Positions 23,601 to 34,841 of a stretch of DNA of 64,000 bases are shown here, piece after piece (the first letter of the stretch is position 1; each line of letters starts with the position of its first letter). A program made the translations under genes and the position numbers. The DNA is from Azadirachta indica. Its lineage: Eukaryota > Streptophyta > Magnoliopsida > Sapindales > Meliaceae. The notes beneath the pieces were generated by a model. It had not been told where the DNA came from and ran no database searches. It worked only from the letters and a program-made list of their open reading frames with translations. The stretch lies in assembly GCA_022749755.1 (NCBI GenBank), contig CM040452.1, forward strand, positions 19,982,350 to 20,046,349. Direction: 5' to 3'.

Positions 23601-25342
23601 AAAACAAACTCTAATTAGGTGTATTTTCGGTATTGCAAAGAGAAAAAAAAGATTAATGAGAATTTTTATCGGTGCAAGGCTGAACCCAAATGGCAATTCC
23701 CGATTTCTGGAAAGAATGTTGTTTTTCTTTTTGATATTTTGAAAAATCAAGTTTTTGAAACATAAAAGATCAAGACGGAATGAAAACATAAGCCAAAATT
23801 TCCCAAAATTAATTGATTGCTGGATCACAAGACCATAACGTGTGTTAGACTTACATCTCAAAATCGCACCTATCATGATATTCTAATAGTCAATACCAAT
23901 CCTGTATCTATTTTCCTGATCATAATATATAATATCTAGCAATAATAATAAATTTACATTACAATTTGGTATTAACTGGGAATACATGATCTAAGAAACT
24001 TACGTTTGGTTCTGATTGTAGATTTTATTATGGAAGGTAATATCAAATGGTGGGATATGGGGCCACTTTTTAAACACAAACAAAAATATAAATGAGTAAA
24101 AAAAATTATCTTGTATTTTAGTAACACCTATTAGTGATTGACACATTCAAAATCACTTTTGTTGGAATATAAACTCGTATTCAAATTATTTTTTTTTTGC
24201 ATAAATTAAACATTATGTACAAGTTATGTATGGAAATTTTTGTTAAAAAATAAGGATAAATACATGAACTGAAATATGAAGTAAAATAATCAATTAATGT
24301 GCTCTCAAATAAAATTTAAAGTCAATTCATTAACCAATATATACTTTCTTTTAGTTACAAATATATACTGCATTAATATATATTATTTTTTATTCTTCAA
24401 TACTAACTTTTTAATATACACTAGGCGTTGACACAGCACTGTATATAGAATTGGAATAAAGGACAGGGATAAACTACGTGCTTAAAAAACCTTATCTCTT
24501 TCTTATTTACTTCCTTTAAATAGTTAATTTCCTTCTGTCGGAGTCTAATCAGTCAACGCCTAAAACACAAAAAGGATATGCCATAAACATGCGCATCAAC
24601 AATCGAAAAAAAGAATTTCATAATTAATTAGCACAAATTTTAGTGTTTAAGATTATGTCTCAAAATTGTTTTGGAAATTCTAATCAGATTCATTTTCCCA
24701 AAGATAAAATTTTAATACCCCTTTTACATCCGAAAGAAATGGAGTAATTAATAATATTTGTGTCCTAAAACGTTTGATAAATGACAAATTAGTACATACT
24801 TTACTCGTTTTTTACATTTTAGTTCCCGACGACGATGATTGATGAACGGTAAGGTATAGAAAACAGGGTTAAAAAGCAAAGAGGCACTTTTAAATCAGAG
24901 AAAAATTGTCCTAAATGTGTATTTCAGAAAAGTTTAAAGGACAAAAATGTTGTTATCCCGATTCTAAATCAAATAAAGAGGCACTTTCACGTTCAGAACT
25001 ACAGATTGCTCAGGCTCAGCTGATTAAACAGAGTTGAGGATTCTACATACTAAACGTACCTGCGAGAGCTGCATGCACGGGTTGTCTCGTGGAGTTTCCT
25101 GTGTAGAGAAGGAGGCTGTGATTTCTTAAGCTATTGAAATCGTCCACTGCCATCTCCATGGCAATTCTCTGCTCTTTACCAATACGAGAACTGTTCTGAA
25201 CTACGGCCCCGATAATGGCCTTAACATGGTGATTGTTGTTTTCTGCTTCAGCAGCGTCATGATGGCCTGTTGCCTTTCCTGTGCTTGTGCATATCAAAAC
25301 CATTACCAAGGTCAAGAAACAGAGAAATAAACGAGGATACAT
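20660..25342 (-). CDS. GLR: Glutamate receptor-like channel, copy C (intact)
   Basis: Same family and architecture as copy A. Exons (minus): 25342-25060, 23335-22083, 21986-21677, 21587-21190, 21079-20660. Exons 2, 3 and 4 are exactly as long as in copy A (1253, 310, 398 bases), every junction is GT-AG and in frame, and the product is 887 residues. It opens with a signal peptide (about 1-25), then the amino-terminal ligand-binding-like domain, S1 from about 442 with the conserved Arg of KRCKYADFTPPF, M1, pore loop, M3 with QTYTANLTSMLTVQ, S2, M4 (ALFVLTGGTSTAALIVYLG) and a short basic tail. It is closer to copy B than to A in exon 1 and in upstream DNA. The TATA-like stretch of copies A and B is missing here. 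Ligand specificity is unknown. Confidence 0.92.
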
Positions 25343-27142
25343 ATTATTCTCCGGATCGAGATTCTGGGGTTGGGGGAAGAATACCCGTTGCTGTGGGCCT
25401 TAAATTCCTACTTGTGTGAATTAAGAATGATCCAAGTTTGTTTTGGTCCAATTTACTTTTTCGTTCTTTTTGTTTTCAGTTTTCTTTAGTCAGAGTCAAG
25501 TTAGGAACCGAGGCTAATTTTCTCAGAAAAATGCCAGAAGTCGACGCATAGAAGTATTATTCCCATCTAAATATCTCACCTTCCAACCTTAAACTAATAT
25601 ATACACAAATATTTAATTAACTTGCCATCGCATCGCCAACTTTTGTCTTTTTTCTTTAATTACTAATGAATAACTCTTAATTAATCCCATCTACAATTAA
25701 TAATCAGTCAAGGTCGGGAAAATCATTTTTATATTATGCAATAATCACCCATCGCTGGAAATGTTGAGAAAATTTTAAGTAATTACTATTTAAAAGGTTA
25801 AACTTTTCAAAAAGATGGGTAATATTATATAGGAATCCTATATATACTATTCTGAAAAGCTAAATAGTATAAATTTTCTCTGCTGCATGCTAGTTCATTC
25901 ATGGGCTATAAATCAAATATCGTTGGACTAATCAATCGGGTTCACATCACATTATTAAATTACAGGTGGATGCAAGAGATAAAGCATGAGTTCAGATCAC
26001 ATGATCACAACACCTTTCGTCCTTAAATATAAAGTGACACTGACAATAAATTAGAATATGCCAAGCATCCCGTGCTATTGGAACTACACATGATCAAGAC
26101 AAGTGCTCTTCAATTTGCCGATGACTTGAAGTCAAGCATAAAATTACAATTAAGAGCGCAGGTAATTAATTGAGATATTGGAATTTCGTAGCATAGTAAT
26201 CATCTACATTAAATTATTTGTTCAACACATCAATACGGAGACTTTTTAATAAGCAAATGTGGAACGTTTAAAAGTGTTTTCATTCCCTGCATGCCCTCTC
26301 CTATGGGTTGGTTTGGAAAATTAGAAGAGTGTAAAAGAATTTCTTTTTCCTATTTGTTAAAACAAAGTACGTACTATAGAAACTTCGTTAATAATTAATT
26401 AATATATGTTATACATGTACATATAAGATGAATTTTATGGTCCACTAATTCTTGTGTATTTTTGACTCGATCGAATGTCAAGGATATTGAATTGAAATTG
26501 GAGAATAGTCTTGAGATCCACCAAGTAAATTCTTACAAAGAGAGAATCATTGACCAAATATTGCTTGACGTGCGTGAGCCAATGAAATGCCATGCCCTCA
26601 AATAGAGCTTCATGCTTTGTAAAGTTTCATGCTTTGTAAAGGAAAAATGAATGTCCTCGATTAAGTCCCTAGACAAACTTGAATAATGGAATGTTTGTTG
26701 GTTTGGTTGATAAAACTTTTCTACGTAGCATAAGACATCTGGAACTGAGACCTCTCACATCAAGTGGCTGAGATGTCTGGTTTATATTTATGAAATACTT
26801 TCTTAAAAGCAAATAATTATACATGAGTTTGAATTCTCTGGTAATTTATTTATACTTAATATTTACTCTGAAAATTAGAGATAATTTGGCTGAGTCAATC
26901 TTAAATAAGACGCAATAAGTTGTTAATCTTTCGACCATTTTGTCCATGTAATATTATATATGCTTATAAAATTTGTATTTCAAATTTTCAATCTCAATGA
27001 CATGAGCAACAATCCAACTAAAATTTATCAAATTTTAATAGTTGACTTGAACTTCACCTTTTGTTATCTTTATTATATATACACGGGTAAATATTAATTA
27101 TTAGGTGATAATATCTAGTAATTGAAATTAAGTTATAAGAAA
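25343..27142. other. Upstream region of GLR copy C
   Basis: No gene. It is the single-unit counterpart of the strip upstream of copy B and so probably holds the copy C promoter. The first 100 bases lack the TATAAATA of copies A and B: the sequence passes directly from TTAAATTCCTA to CTTGTGTGAATTAAG. Confidence 0.6.
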
Positions 27143-27614
27143 TAGGGGTAGGCATGATTCGGTTCGATTTGAGTTTTTAAAAAATTGAACCGGATTCGAT
27201 TTGAAAATTTCGAATCTTAAATTTTTGAGACCGGATCGGATCGAATAGAGAAAAAAACTCGGATCAAACCGATCTGATTATGTGTTAGAATCGAATTAAA
27301 ATTGGACTGATCGGTTCGGTTTTTGGATAAATTTATTATTTTTTTAAAAAATTTTTAGTGCACTAAATGGCGTCATTTTATAAAAATATAATAAAACGAT
27401 ATTATTTAGATAAAAAATATTAAAAAATAATATTTTAAATTCGGTCCGAGTTTTTTAGACCGAAACCAAAATCGAATCGAAAATTTCGAATTTTTTATTT
27501 TAAAAACCGAAACCGGATCAAATTACATAAAATACTAGATTAAACCTATAAATTTCGATCTGATTCCGGACTGATCCGGTTCAGGCTGATTTTCTGCCCA
27601 CTCTTAATAAGAAC
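27135..27614. mobile_element. Non-autonomous hAT-like element with 8-bp duplication
   Basis: The element (27143-27606, 464 bp) starts TAGGGGTAGGCATG and ends TTTCTGCCCACTCTTA, imperfect inverted ends of the TAGGGGTGGGCA kind common in plant hAT derivatives. It is flanked by ATAAGAAA (27135-27142) and ATAAGAAC (27607-27614), a 7-of-8 match to an 8-bp duplication, the hAT size. The inside is full of CGGTTCG/CCGGATC words in both directions and has no open frame. Confidence 0.7.
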
Positions 27615-27929
27615 AGTGATGCATGATTGAATCCTTTTAAAATCTGATTTGAGAGCAAACAATATCCCTCCTAATTATTTAAAGAATTAATTATCAAGAA
27701 AGTCTCAATAAACCATGTATTTAATTTAATTGATTTAGAGAGAGCATCGGAGTTCAAGCTAATTAATTTCATGTAATTACACTGATCACATACATTACAT
27801 ACCAAAACAAAGTAAATAAAATAGAACAAGGATAATGACCAGAGATTAGTTGCTGAGATCTAATGAATAATTAATTTGCATCTGATATTTCTTTTCTGAA
27901 AATTAATCAAATGAATAATTAATTTTCCT

Positions 27930-28600
27930 CAAGTTGGAGTTTTTCCGGTTGCTTTGGCGGTCTATTGTTTCCAAGCATTTCTCTTCGCTGCTTGATAACA
28001 TATGGTGTATGGCTGGCTTCTTCATTTTCTATCAGATTTGCAAGGCTCGAAATAAGCTGGTTTTTAAAGAGTAAAGAACCTTTGTTTCTCTTGTTATTTA
28101 TTCCTGCAAGTCCATTCTTAAGTCTTGGTTTGCTTCTTGTCCGGGATTCGTTTTGTCGGTTCTTAATTTGAATATTCTTCAGTTGCTTGGAGTTGATGTT
28201 AGAAGATATAGAACTCCTAATATAATTCCAGTTCTTTGGCTATCTCGAACTAGACCTTTTGTTAAAGTAAATACAGATGGGCGCTGAAAGAATAGTCCCG
28301 GATCTGCGTTTCAGTGGTGTCTTCTGAGATTATTAAGGTTGTTTTTTGGTTGCTTTTGCTGCTGTCAAAACTTCATTCTTTGCAGAAATTATGGGTATTG
28401 TTCAAGCTATTTCTTATACTGTTAAAAGATGTTGGAATTTTAATTTAGCTGGAGAGTGACTCATTTGTAGCTATATCTTGCTTGCTTAGTTCTTCTAACT
28501 TTAATCCTCCTTGGCGTATTAAAAATGATTAGTTAAATTGTAAAGCTTCTATCTCTAAGATTTTCCAATTGAAATTCTATTGGCTTGGATTTTATTGAAG
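27930..28600 (+). pseudogene. LINE-type RNase H remnant
   Basis: Shifted frames read RTRPFVKVNTDG (about 28240-28280), then FAEIMGIVQAISYTVKRCW (about 28377-28435) and a SDSFVAISCLL piece. These are hallmarks of the RNase H domain found at the end of many plant LINE reverse-transcriptase proteins. Stops and frame changes are frequent, and no reverse transcriptase core is visible in the window. It abuts the DOT2 retrocopy on its right. Confidence 0.65.
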
Positions 28601-28607
28601 TAATTGG

Positions 28608-30060
28608 CTGAGAAATCATCCTGAATGCTTCCTTGGGAGTCATATTTCTCCCAAATTCATCTATTCTCTCGATGCGAATATACTTAAATCTATCACAGTC
28701 ATCTGCATTTCATCTATCATGCCAAAAGGCTTGCTCTCTTTCTTATCAATTTTTCTGCCACCCCATCCATCACTACTTTCATTAAATTCTCCCCGGACTA
28801 AGTGCACCTAATAATCTTTTTCCGATTACAACTTCATAAATGGTTTCATAGGGAACTATCTCTTTCTTGTCCTCATTAGACGGTCTTCTAACTTCTGTCC
28901 ATCTGCCAGCCTCATCTTTCATTTCACATGTTCCTCGGCTTTCATCTTTATCTGCAAAAGGTATCTTCATTCTTCAGTCGTTAGCCAGATGCTCCAGACA
29001 AACTCATTCGCCTCAGTTTCCACTTTTCTGATGATCAGTAGGTTTACTACTGGGAATGCTGGTGGTAAGAAAAGTGATTGCTTCAATACCAGACGATTGT
29101 TCTTCTTGCTTATAAGACCTATTTTCCTTGCTCTTCCTAAAGATGCACACTAATTCTCATAATCATCTGAAATTACATGATTATTTAACCGGAAGTTTCT
29201 GTATTTGTACAAGTTGGCAGCATTTCAGTAGCCTCTTCTGCTTTAGCATAAGCTGATTGGTATGCTTCATTCCTCATCTCAATCTCAGATTTCTCTTTCG
29301 CCTCTCTAATTGCCTGCCTTATTCCCCTCATCCCGAGACCCAAGATCCCCGACTCCCAAACCCGTTCGAAATTCTATTCGCTTATATGAATAATACTCTG
29401 CTTCCAGGGCGTCCAAATCCAGCTTCTTTTTCTTGCCTATAGATTTCTTCTTGTTGATCTTTTTAAACTGGATCATTCCTTCATGTGTATAGTAATCTGA
29501 TGAGATCTTAACTGCAGGCAAGCTGAGAAATTCAAAGCCTTTATTTTTCAGAAAAAAGGATCCCGTGTCAGTGAACTGGCCCCTTGCACCCAGAGTTAGT
29601 CCCTCTTCTGGAACTGGGTCATTACACTCTGGAAGTCTCTTCTTGTCTGAACCAAAATCATCACGGAACTTAGCCCTGCTGCCTCCTAACCTTCACTTTC
29701 TCGGCCTTGAATCACACTTTCTTGCTCATCAAACAGCCTGAAAAGCTGCAAGGCTCCCTTAATTCCTCTGGCCTTCTATTCTCTACTAACCCAGTGGGCT
29801 AAAACCTCCGAAACACCTTCAGCTTTTCCCTTTCATTCTTTGTTCTTTCATCTTCAAAATTTGACAATCAAGTTCCAGTGTTGACGCATCTTCTCTATCC
29901 TCTCTGCTTTCCCTTTTGCCTTTCTGCATCTTCATATTTGTTCCTCCGATTCTCTCGTTCCTTTTCCCTGACCTATCTGCGTAATTTTGTCTGCTTCTCT
30001 CATTGTTCCGCTCAGGCCCTGATTCATGTCGGTCAAACCCGCCCATCTTCGACGACAGAT
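28608..30060 (-). pseudogene. Processed retro-pseudogene of DOT2/SART-1
   Basis: Read on the minus strand, broken frames follow the plant DOT2 (SART-1 family, U4/U6.U5 tri-snRNP) protein in order: LELDCQILKMKEQRMKGKS (about 29880-29820), EGVSEVLAHWV, ALQLF-EQ-VIQG, FGSDKKRLPECNDP (about 29660-29615), EEGLTLGARGQFT, VKISSDYYTHEGMIQFKK (29521-29465), LDLDALEAE (about 29427-29400), RTGLGVGDLGSRDEG, KSEIEMRNEAYQSAYAKAEEA (in another frame), DEAGRWTEV, EEIVP-like KEIVPYETIYEVVIGK, and RIDEFGRNMTPKEAFRMIS (about 28675-28615). It has no introns, several frameshifts and stops, an internal gap, and lacks both ends of the parent protein. The parent gene acts in pre-mRNA splicing; this copy cannot encode it. 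Confidence 0.88.
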
Positions 30061-30751
30061 TAAACTTATCACTTGAATGAAAGCAAAACTTCGATCAAAG
30101 AAGACACCCTCTACAGTGTTCCAATAATAATTTCTGAGAAAACCATACTTCTCCGAAGTCTGAACCGTCAAATTTACAAAGGGTAACTATAGGGTCTTAC
30201 CTTATCCTTGTTACATGTGTTTTCCTAGATCAACAAGAAATTGCATACTACTAGCTTTAACCTAGATAAACAGGAATCCTTTCTTTGTAGGAGTCCTCTT
30301 CCTTTTTCCTTTTTCCTCTTTATTAGAAAATCTCTAAAAAGCATACCCTGATTTTCTGCCGCATTATGCAAAATTTTCTTAATTATTACTTTTTCTTGCA
30401 TTATTGTCTCACTACATCATTATAGTATCTTATACTAAGAATGTAAAGATAGCTAGCTACTAAACTAAATTGTAATTTCTCAGCAGCTATTTGCACGAGT
30501 TTTTTAAACATAAATATGAATCCCATACACAAACTCTTGGTAGGTTCAAATTTAAAATTCATCAAAATATAACCGACTTATATTAATCAAACAAGCAAAC
30601 ATTTGCTAATTAAATTAATTAGAAGTCCTTAATATGAATTAGTCCATATATTTCCAATTAATATAACCAGCATTGGCTAAAGACATTTGCTAATTTCTCT
30701 TAGGCTTTTCCTCATCCTCCACCATTTCTTCAGCACATCACCGAGAAAGAT
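30061..30751. other. Intergenic DNA before the NCL2-like gene
   Basis: No gene recognised. The stretch just left of 30752 would be the promoter and leader of the NCL2-like locus; no convincing TATA element stands out. Confidence 0.4.
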
Positions 30752-33700
30752 ATGACTAGTACTTTTAAAACTTTATTTGCATCTTTGTTCTTCTGCAAAT
30801 GATAGTCATGGAAGCTAAAGGGCACCGGCCCATACGACACAGCTCTCCGGAATTGCTTTCAGATGGCGTCGACGATATTCGAGCTAACCAAGCTTCCAAT
30901 TTACTTCTCAAAGGAATTGATTCAGGAGGGGAAGAGTGTGAACAAATGTATGGTTTCTTGCCATGCTCGAGCAATATTTTCGGACATCTGTTCCTGATTT
31001 TGGTGTATGAATATCTGTGTTCCATGGAGAATCCTATTTGGCTGCTGGAGGCGAGCGGATTTTTAAGATTCTTGGTCCTGGGGTCTTTGGTGCAAGTGCG
31101 TTTCACGTCCTGGGCGCCCTTCCTGAGGCCTTGTTACTTTTTGGTACGCCGTTTAGAATTCTCTACTTTTCTTCTTAAGTCCATCGAAAATTACCGAGAG
31201 TATTGATCTTGAGTATGTTCAATACAAATGCAGACATTTCTCCCTTGAGGTTAAGGATGCATTTGCATCATACTTTGTAGCATTCGATTTAAACATAAAG
31301 CAACATTTTCTTTACAGAAATGTTTTAATTATTGCCTTTTCCCAAAAATAAAACAATTAAAAAACAATATCGTCAAACACAACCTGACTTGCTTGGCGGC
31401 TTGGATAAAGCTTCGTTAAATGCAAACTGTTTTAGGTACGTAATGTAATGTATTATGCTTATTAGTTATAGAGATAAAACTCTCCGATCTAGGTGTCATC
31501 AATTTTTTATCAACTAATAAACTAAAAATGCATAAGATTTATTAATATTTCTGTTGTTCAATAAAATTTCTCATCTCTTTGAGATTTACAACAGAAAAGG
31601 GGAAAAAAAAAAGTGATTTGGTTGGCGGCTTGGATAAGGAAATGAAACTTTTAATGGCTGTCACGTTTTGATATTTTAAGTATTCTGCATTGTATGTTAT
31701 TATTGTGTTTGTGAGACCAATTGTTTGCTAATAGTGAATTATGTATTATGTGATGTGACTGCGATTATTTATCTACCTAGACCTGGCCAGTTGGGTTGAT
31801 TGTTGGCGTGTAAATCTTTCTAAAGCTAGTTCCACGAGCCCTGGGTCCTACTTAATTTTGTAGACTAGTTATATATAAGTTGCTTGCTTAATTATAACTT
31901 GAAACTATAATTAATATTGCATATATATGTTAATTAATTAATTAATGTGCCTGCAGTATACGATTAATTTATTTATTGTGTAATGTTCTGAGCTGTATAG
32001 GCTTAACTTGTGATAATCTCAATGAAGAACAATTAATGATTATACAAGAATATATGAGAGCATTGTTAATTTATCAAGTCAGTTTAATTTTGTAAGGGTT
32101 TCAGATTTGTCAAAACTCAGGCATCTATACGCAACTTAATTCCTATGGACAGATCTTCTCCACATTCAGAAGAAATTGATAATAGCTGGCTAGATTAATT
32201 TTCACTTTCAATAATATACTAATTAGATAGTCATTATTCTTTATTAATTTATATTGGTTTTAACTATTCTGATTTTTTATGACATTTATCAGCATCCGAG
32301 CTCCTCTACAGCAAGGAGGCTGCTGAAGAGTATGTGCAGACTGGAGTAGGATTGTTGGCTGGATCTTCAATTTTGCATCTCACTGTAATTTGGGGAACTT
32401 GTGTGATCGTTGGCAGTCGAGTCCTTCCCGGAGTTCCACAGACGTCTATAATTCCCTCCGATGGATCATATTTCCGAGAATTATCATGGGACAGACTACA
32501 GTCATCGTTGACAAGTTACATCCCTTCTCAATACTGATTTCTTCTACAAATATTAATAATTTTAGTAAATTTACAAAAGCACTTTTCATACAACTGTATG
32601 TGTGGAAATGATTATAATTGCAGGTTTTGGTATAAGGACTGATTTGGAGACTAGTTACATAGCAGGGATCATGGTCTTCTCAGTGATACCATTCATCATG
32701 CAACTCCTGAAGATCTTACCAGAATCTGGAAATGATGCAGTGATGTTGATTGCGCTTACAGTTTCTGTAGTATTCTTACTCTTGTACTTTTGCTATCAGG
32801 TATATAATACTTGAAGCCATTCTTCTTCAGTGCTAATTTTCTTGATAATTTGTACTTTCTTGTCAAATTATATTCACTGTAATATATATCCATGTATTTC
32901 TTATTTGATCGCTAGCTGCATTCTCATAAAAGAAGAACCTTGTGAATAATATATGCAGATATTTCAGCCCTGGATTCAGCAAAGAAGATTGGAGTATGTG
33001 AAACACGAGCATTTAGTATTGAGAATTTTAAAACATGTGCAAAATCATGCACTGGGAAGAATACTCGCTGATGATGGATCACCAAATGTAGATGCCATAA
33101 GAAGGTGAATTATCCGAAAATCAAACAATAATTCTTCCTTTAATTCAGCAGAAAGAAAAGTCATTAATGTTGTTAAAGTGGAACGAGATGAATACTTCTA
33201 CATATTCCAGGCTATTTGAGGAAATAGATCAAGATGGAGATGATATGATATCACCTTCAGAACTAAGAGAGCTTCTTCTTGAGGTCAAGTTTGACAGAAT
33301 GCATATCGACAAGGAAAAGGCAATAGCAGAAGTGATCAAAGAATTTGATATTGATTCTGATCAGAAAATAACTAAAGACGAATTCGTGAATGGATTGACA
33401 AAATGGCTTGATGAGGCAAAGAATGCAATTGACAAACGGTATTATTCACAGAAATCTTTACGGGAAATATATCAGGTAATTAATAAAATTAATTGCCTTA
33501 GCATACATACATTACATATGTATATATATATATATATATATGATGAGCTCCATGGATTTTATTTCTTCTGTTGAGGCTAATTATCTTGGCATTACTCAAA
33601 TGTTTGACAGGTTTTCCAGCCTTGGCTTCAAAATAAAAGGAAAGAACGCGAAATGAGGAAAAATATAATAGCAGGAATTTTAGAACATATTCGAATCAAT

Positions 33701-34841
33701 GCCTTGGGCAACCTTCTAACAGAAGATAGCACACCTAATACATCTGCAATTAGAAGGTTGGGTTATATACACATATACATAGGTATTCTTTAATATCTCT
33801 GATAAAATCAGATGATTGCATGGTAACTCTTCTTTTTTTATCAAAATGAATGATAGGTTGTTTGAAGAAACTGATCGCGATGGAAATAATTTCATATCTC
33901 AAGACGAATTGAAAGAATTACTGATGGATATAAAGTTTGGTAAGGTACCTTTGAATGCTGACGAAGTTGTTGCCAAAGTAATTGAAGAACTTGACACAAG
34001 TGGAGACAGAATGATAGATCAGGAGGAATTTGTCGCCGGAATCTCAAAATGGCTCAACACAACTCCTGTAAATGAATCTCCTTCAACAACTGAAACTCAA
34101 GATGATGCCTACCAAGTAAATAAATATACTTAAAAATACTCAAAAGTCAATTTTACTTCAACTTGGAACATAAACTGGAAGTGAATAAACTTTAACTTCG
34201 TACGTGCAGAAAACTTGGGAAGAGACTGACAAGTTGGTGGGTGATGAGGAGAGCATTATAGGAGGAGTTGATCATTCAGTATGGGCTTGGTTTAAAGCTA
34301 TAATGTACTTGGTGCTTGGAGTTGTAATATTATCAGTTCTTGCAGAACCTCTTATATACAGCGTTGAGAATTTCTCCAAAGCAGCAAACTTACCATCTTT
34401 CTTCATCTCATTCATTTGAGTCCCGTTGGCAACCAATTTCAGAGCAGCAACTTCCGCTATCTCCGCCGCTTGTCGCAAGAAACCAAGAACTACTTCCTTG
34501 GGGTTCTCTGAGGTTTGCCTTGAACTTCCAAGCGCTAGTTTAGTATGATTTTTCTCTAATGAACTAAGGAGCTAGTTTTTCTATTGATGCAGATTTATGG
34601 TGTGGCTTTCGTGAACAATATTCTCGGCCTCTCGGTTCTATTATCTCTAATTTACTTACGCGGACTGGAATGGGAATTCTCTGCTGAAATTCTAGTTGTA
34701 GTCGTCGTCTGTGGTGTAATAGGTATCCTTGCAAGCTTCCGGTCTACCTTCCCTGTCTGGATTTCATTCTTGGCTTACCTGCTTTATCCTTTATCTTTGC
34801 TTCTTGTTTATCTTCTCAACGATGTCCTCAATTATGTTTAA
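30752..34841 (+). pseudogene. NCL2-like EF-hand / exchanger-related pseudogene
   Basis: Nine exon-like blocks: 30752-31143, 32293-32514, 32624-32799, 32959-33104, 33211-33475, 33611-33756, 33857-34115, 34210-34512, 34593-34841, with GT-AG borders. It is related to plant NCL proteins: an N-terminal exchanger-like half (GALPEALLLF, GVGLLAGSSI), an EF-hand cytosolic region and a C-terminal membrane half. Unlike the NCL gene at 40 kb, the FQPW-helix plus EF-hand-pair module occurs twice (exons 4-5 and 6-7), giving four EF-hands. Three lesions are visible: the signal-peptide ATG (30752, MTSTFKTLF) is out of frame with the rest, exon 1 shifts frame near 31017 (one T seems lost after a CTG codon), and exon 8 has a TGA at 34417-34419. 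The second exchanger motif reads TNFRAATSAI, where NCL has TNSSEAVSAI. Conserved splice sites and clean exons 3-7 point to recent loss, or to assembly errors. Confidence 0.82.

Noticed and set aside
28782..30046. Three short minus-strand frames as small novel genes
   Set aside because: All three align in order to one SART-1/DOT2 protein and are pieces of a processed pseudogene.
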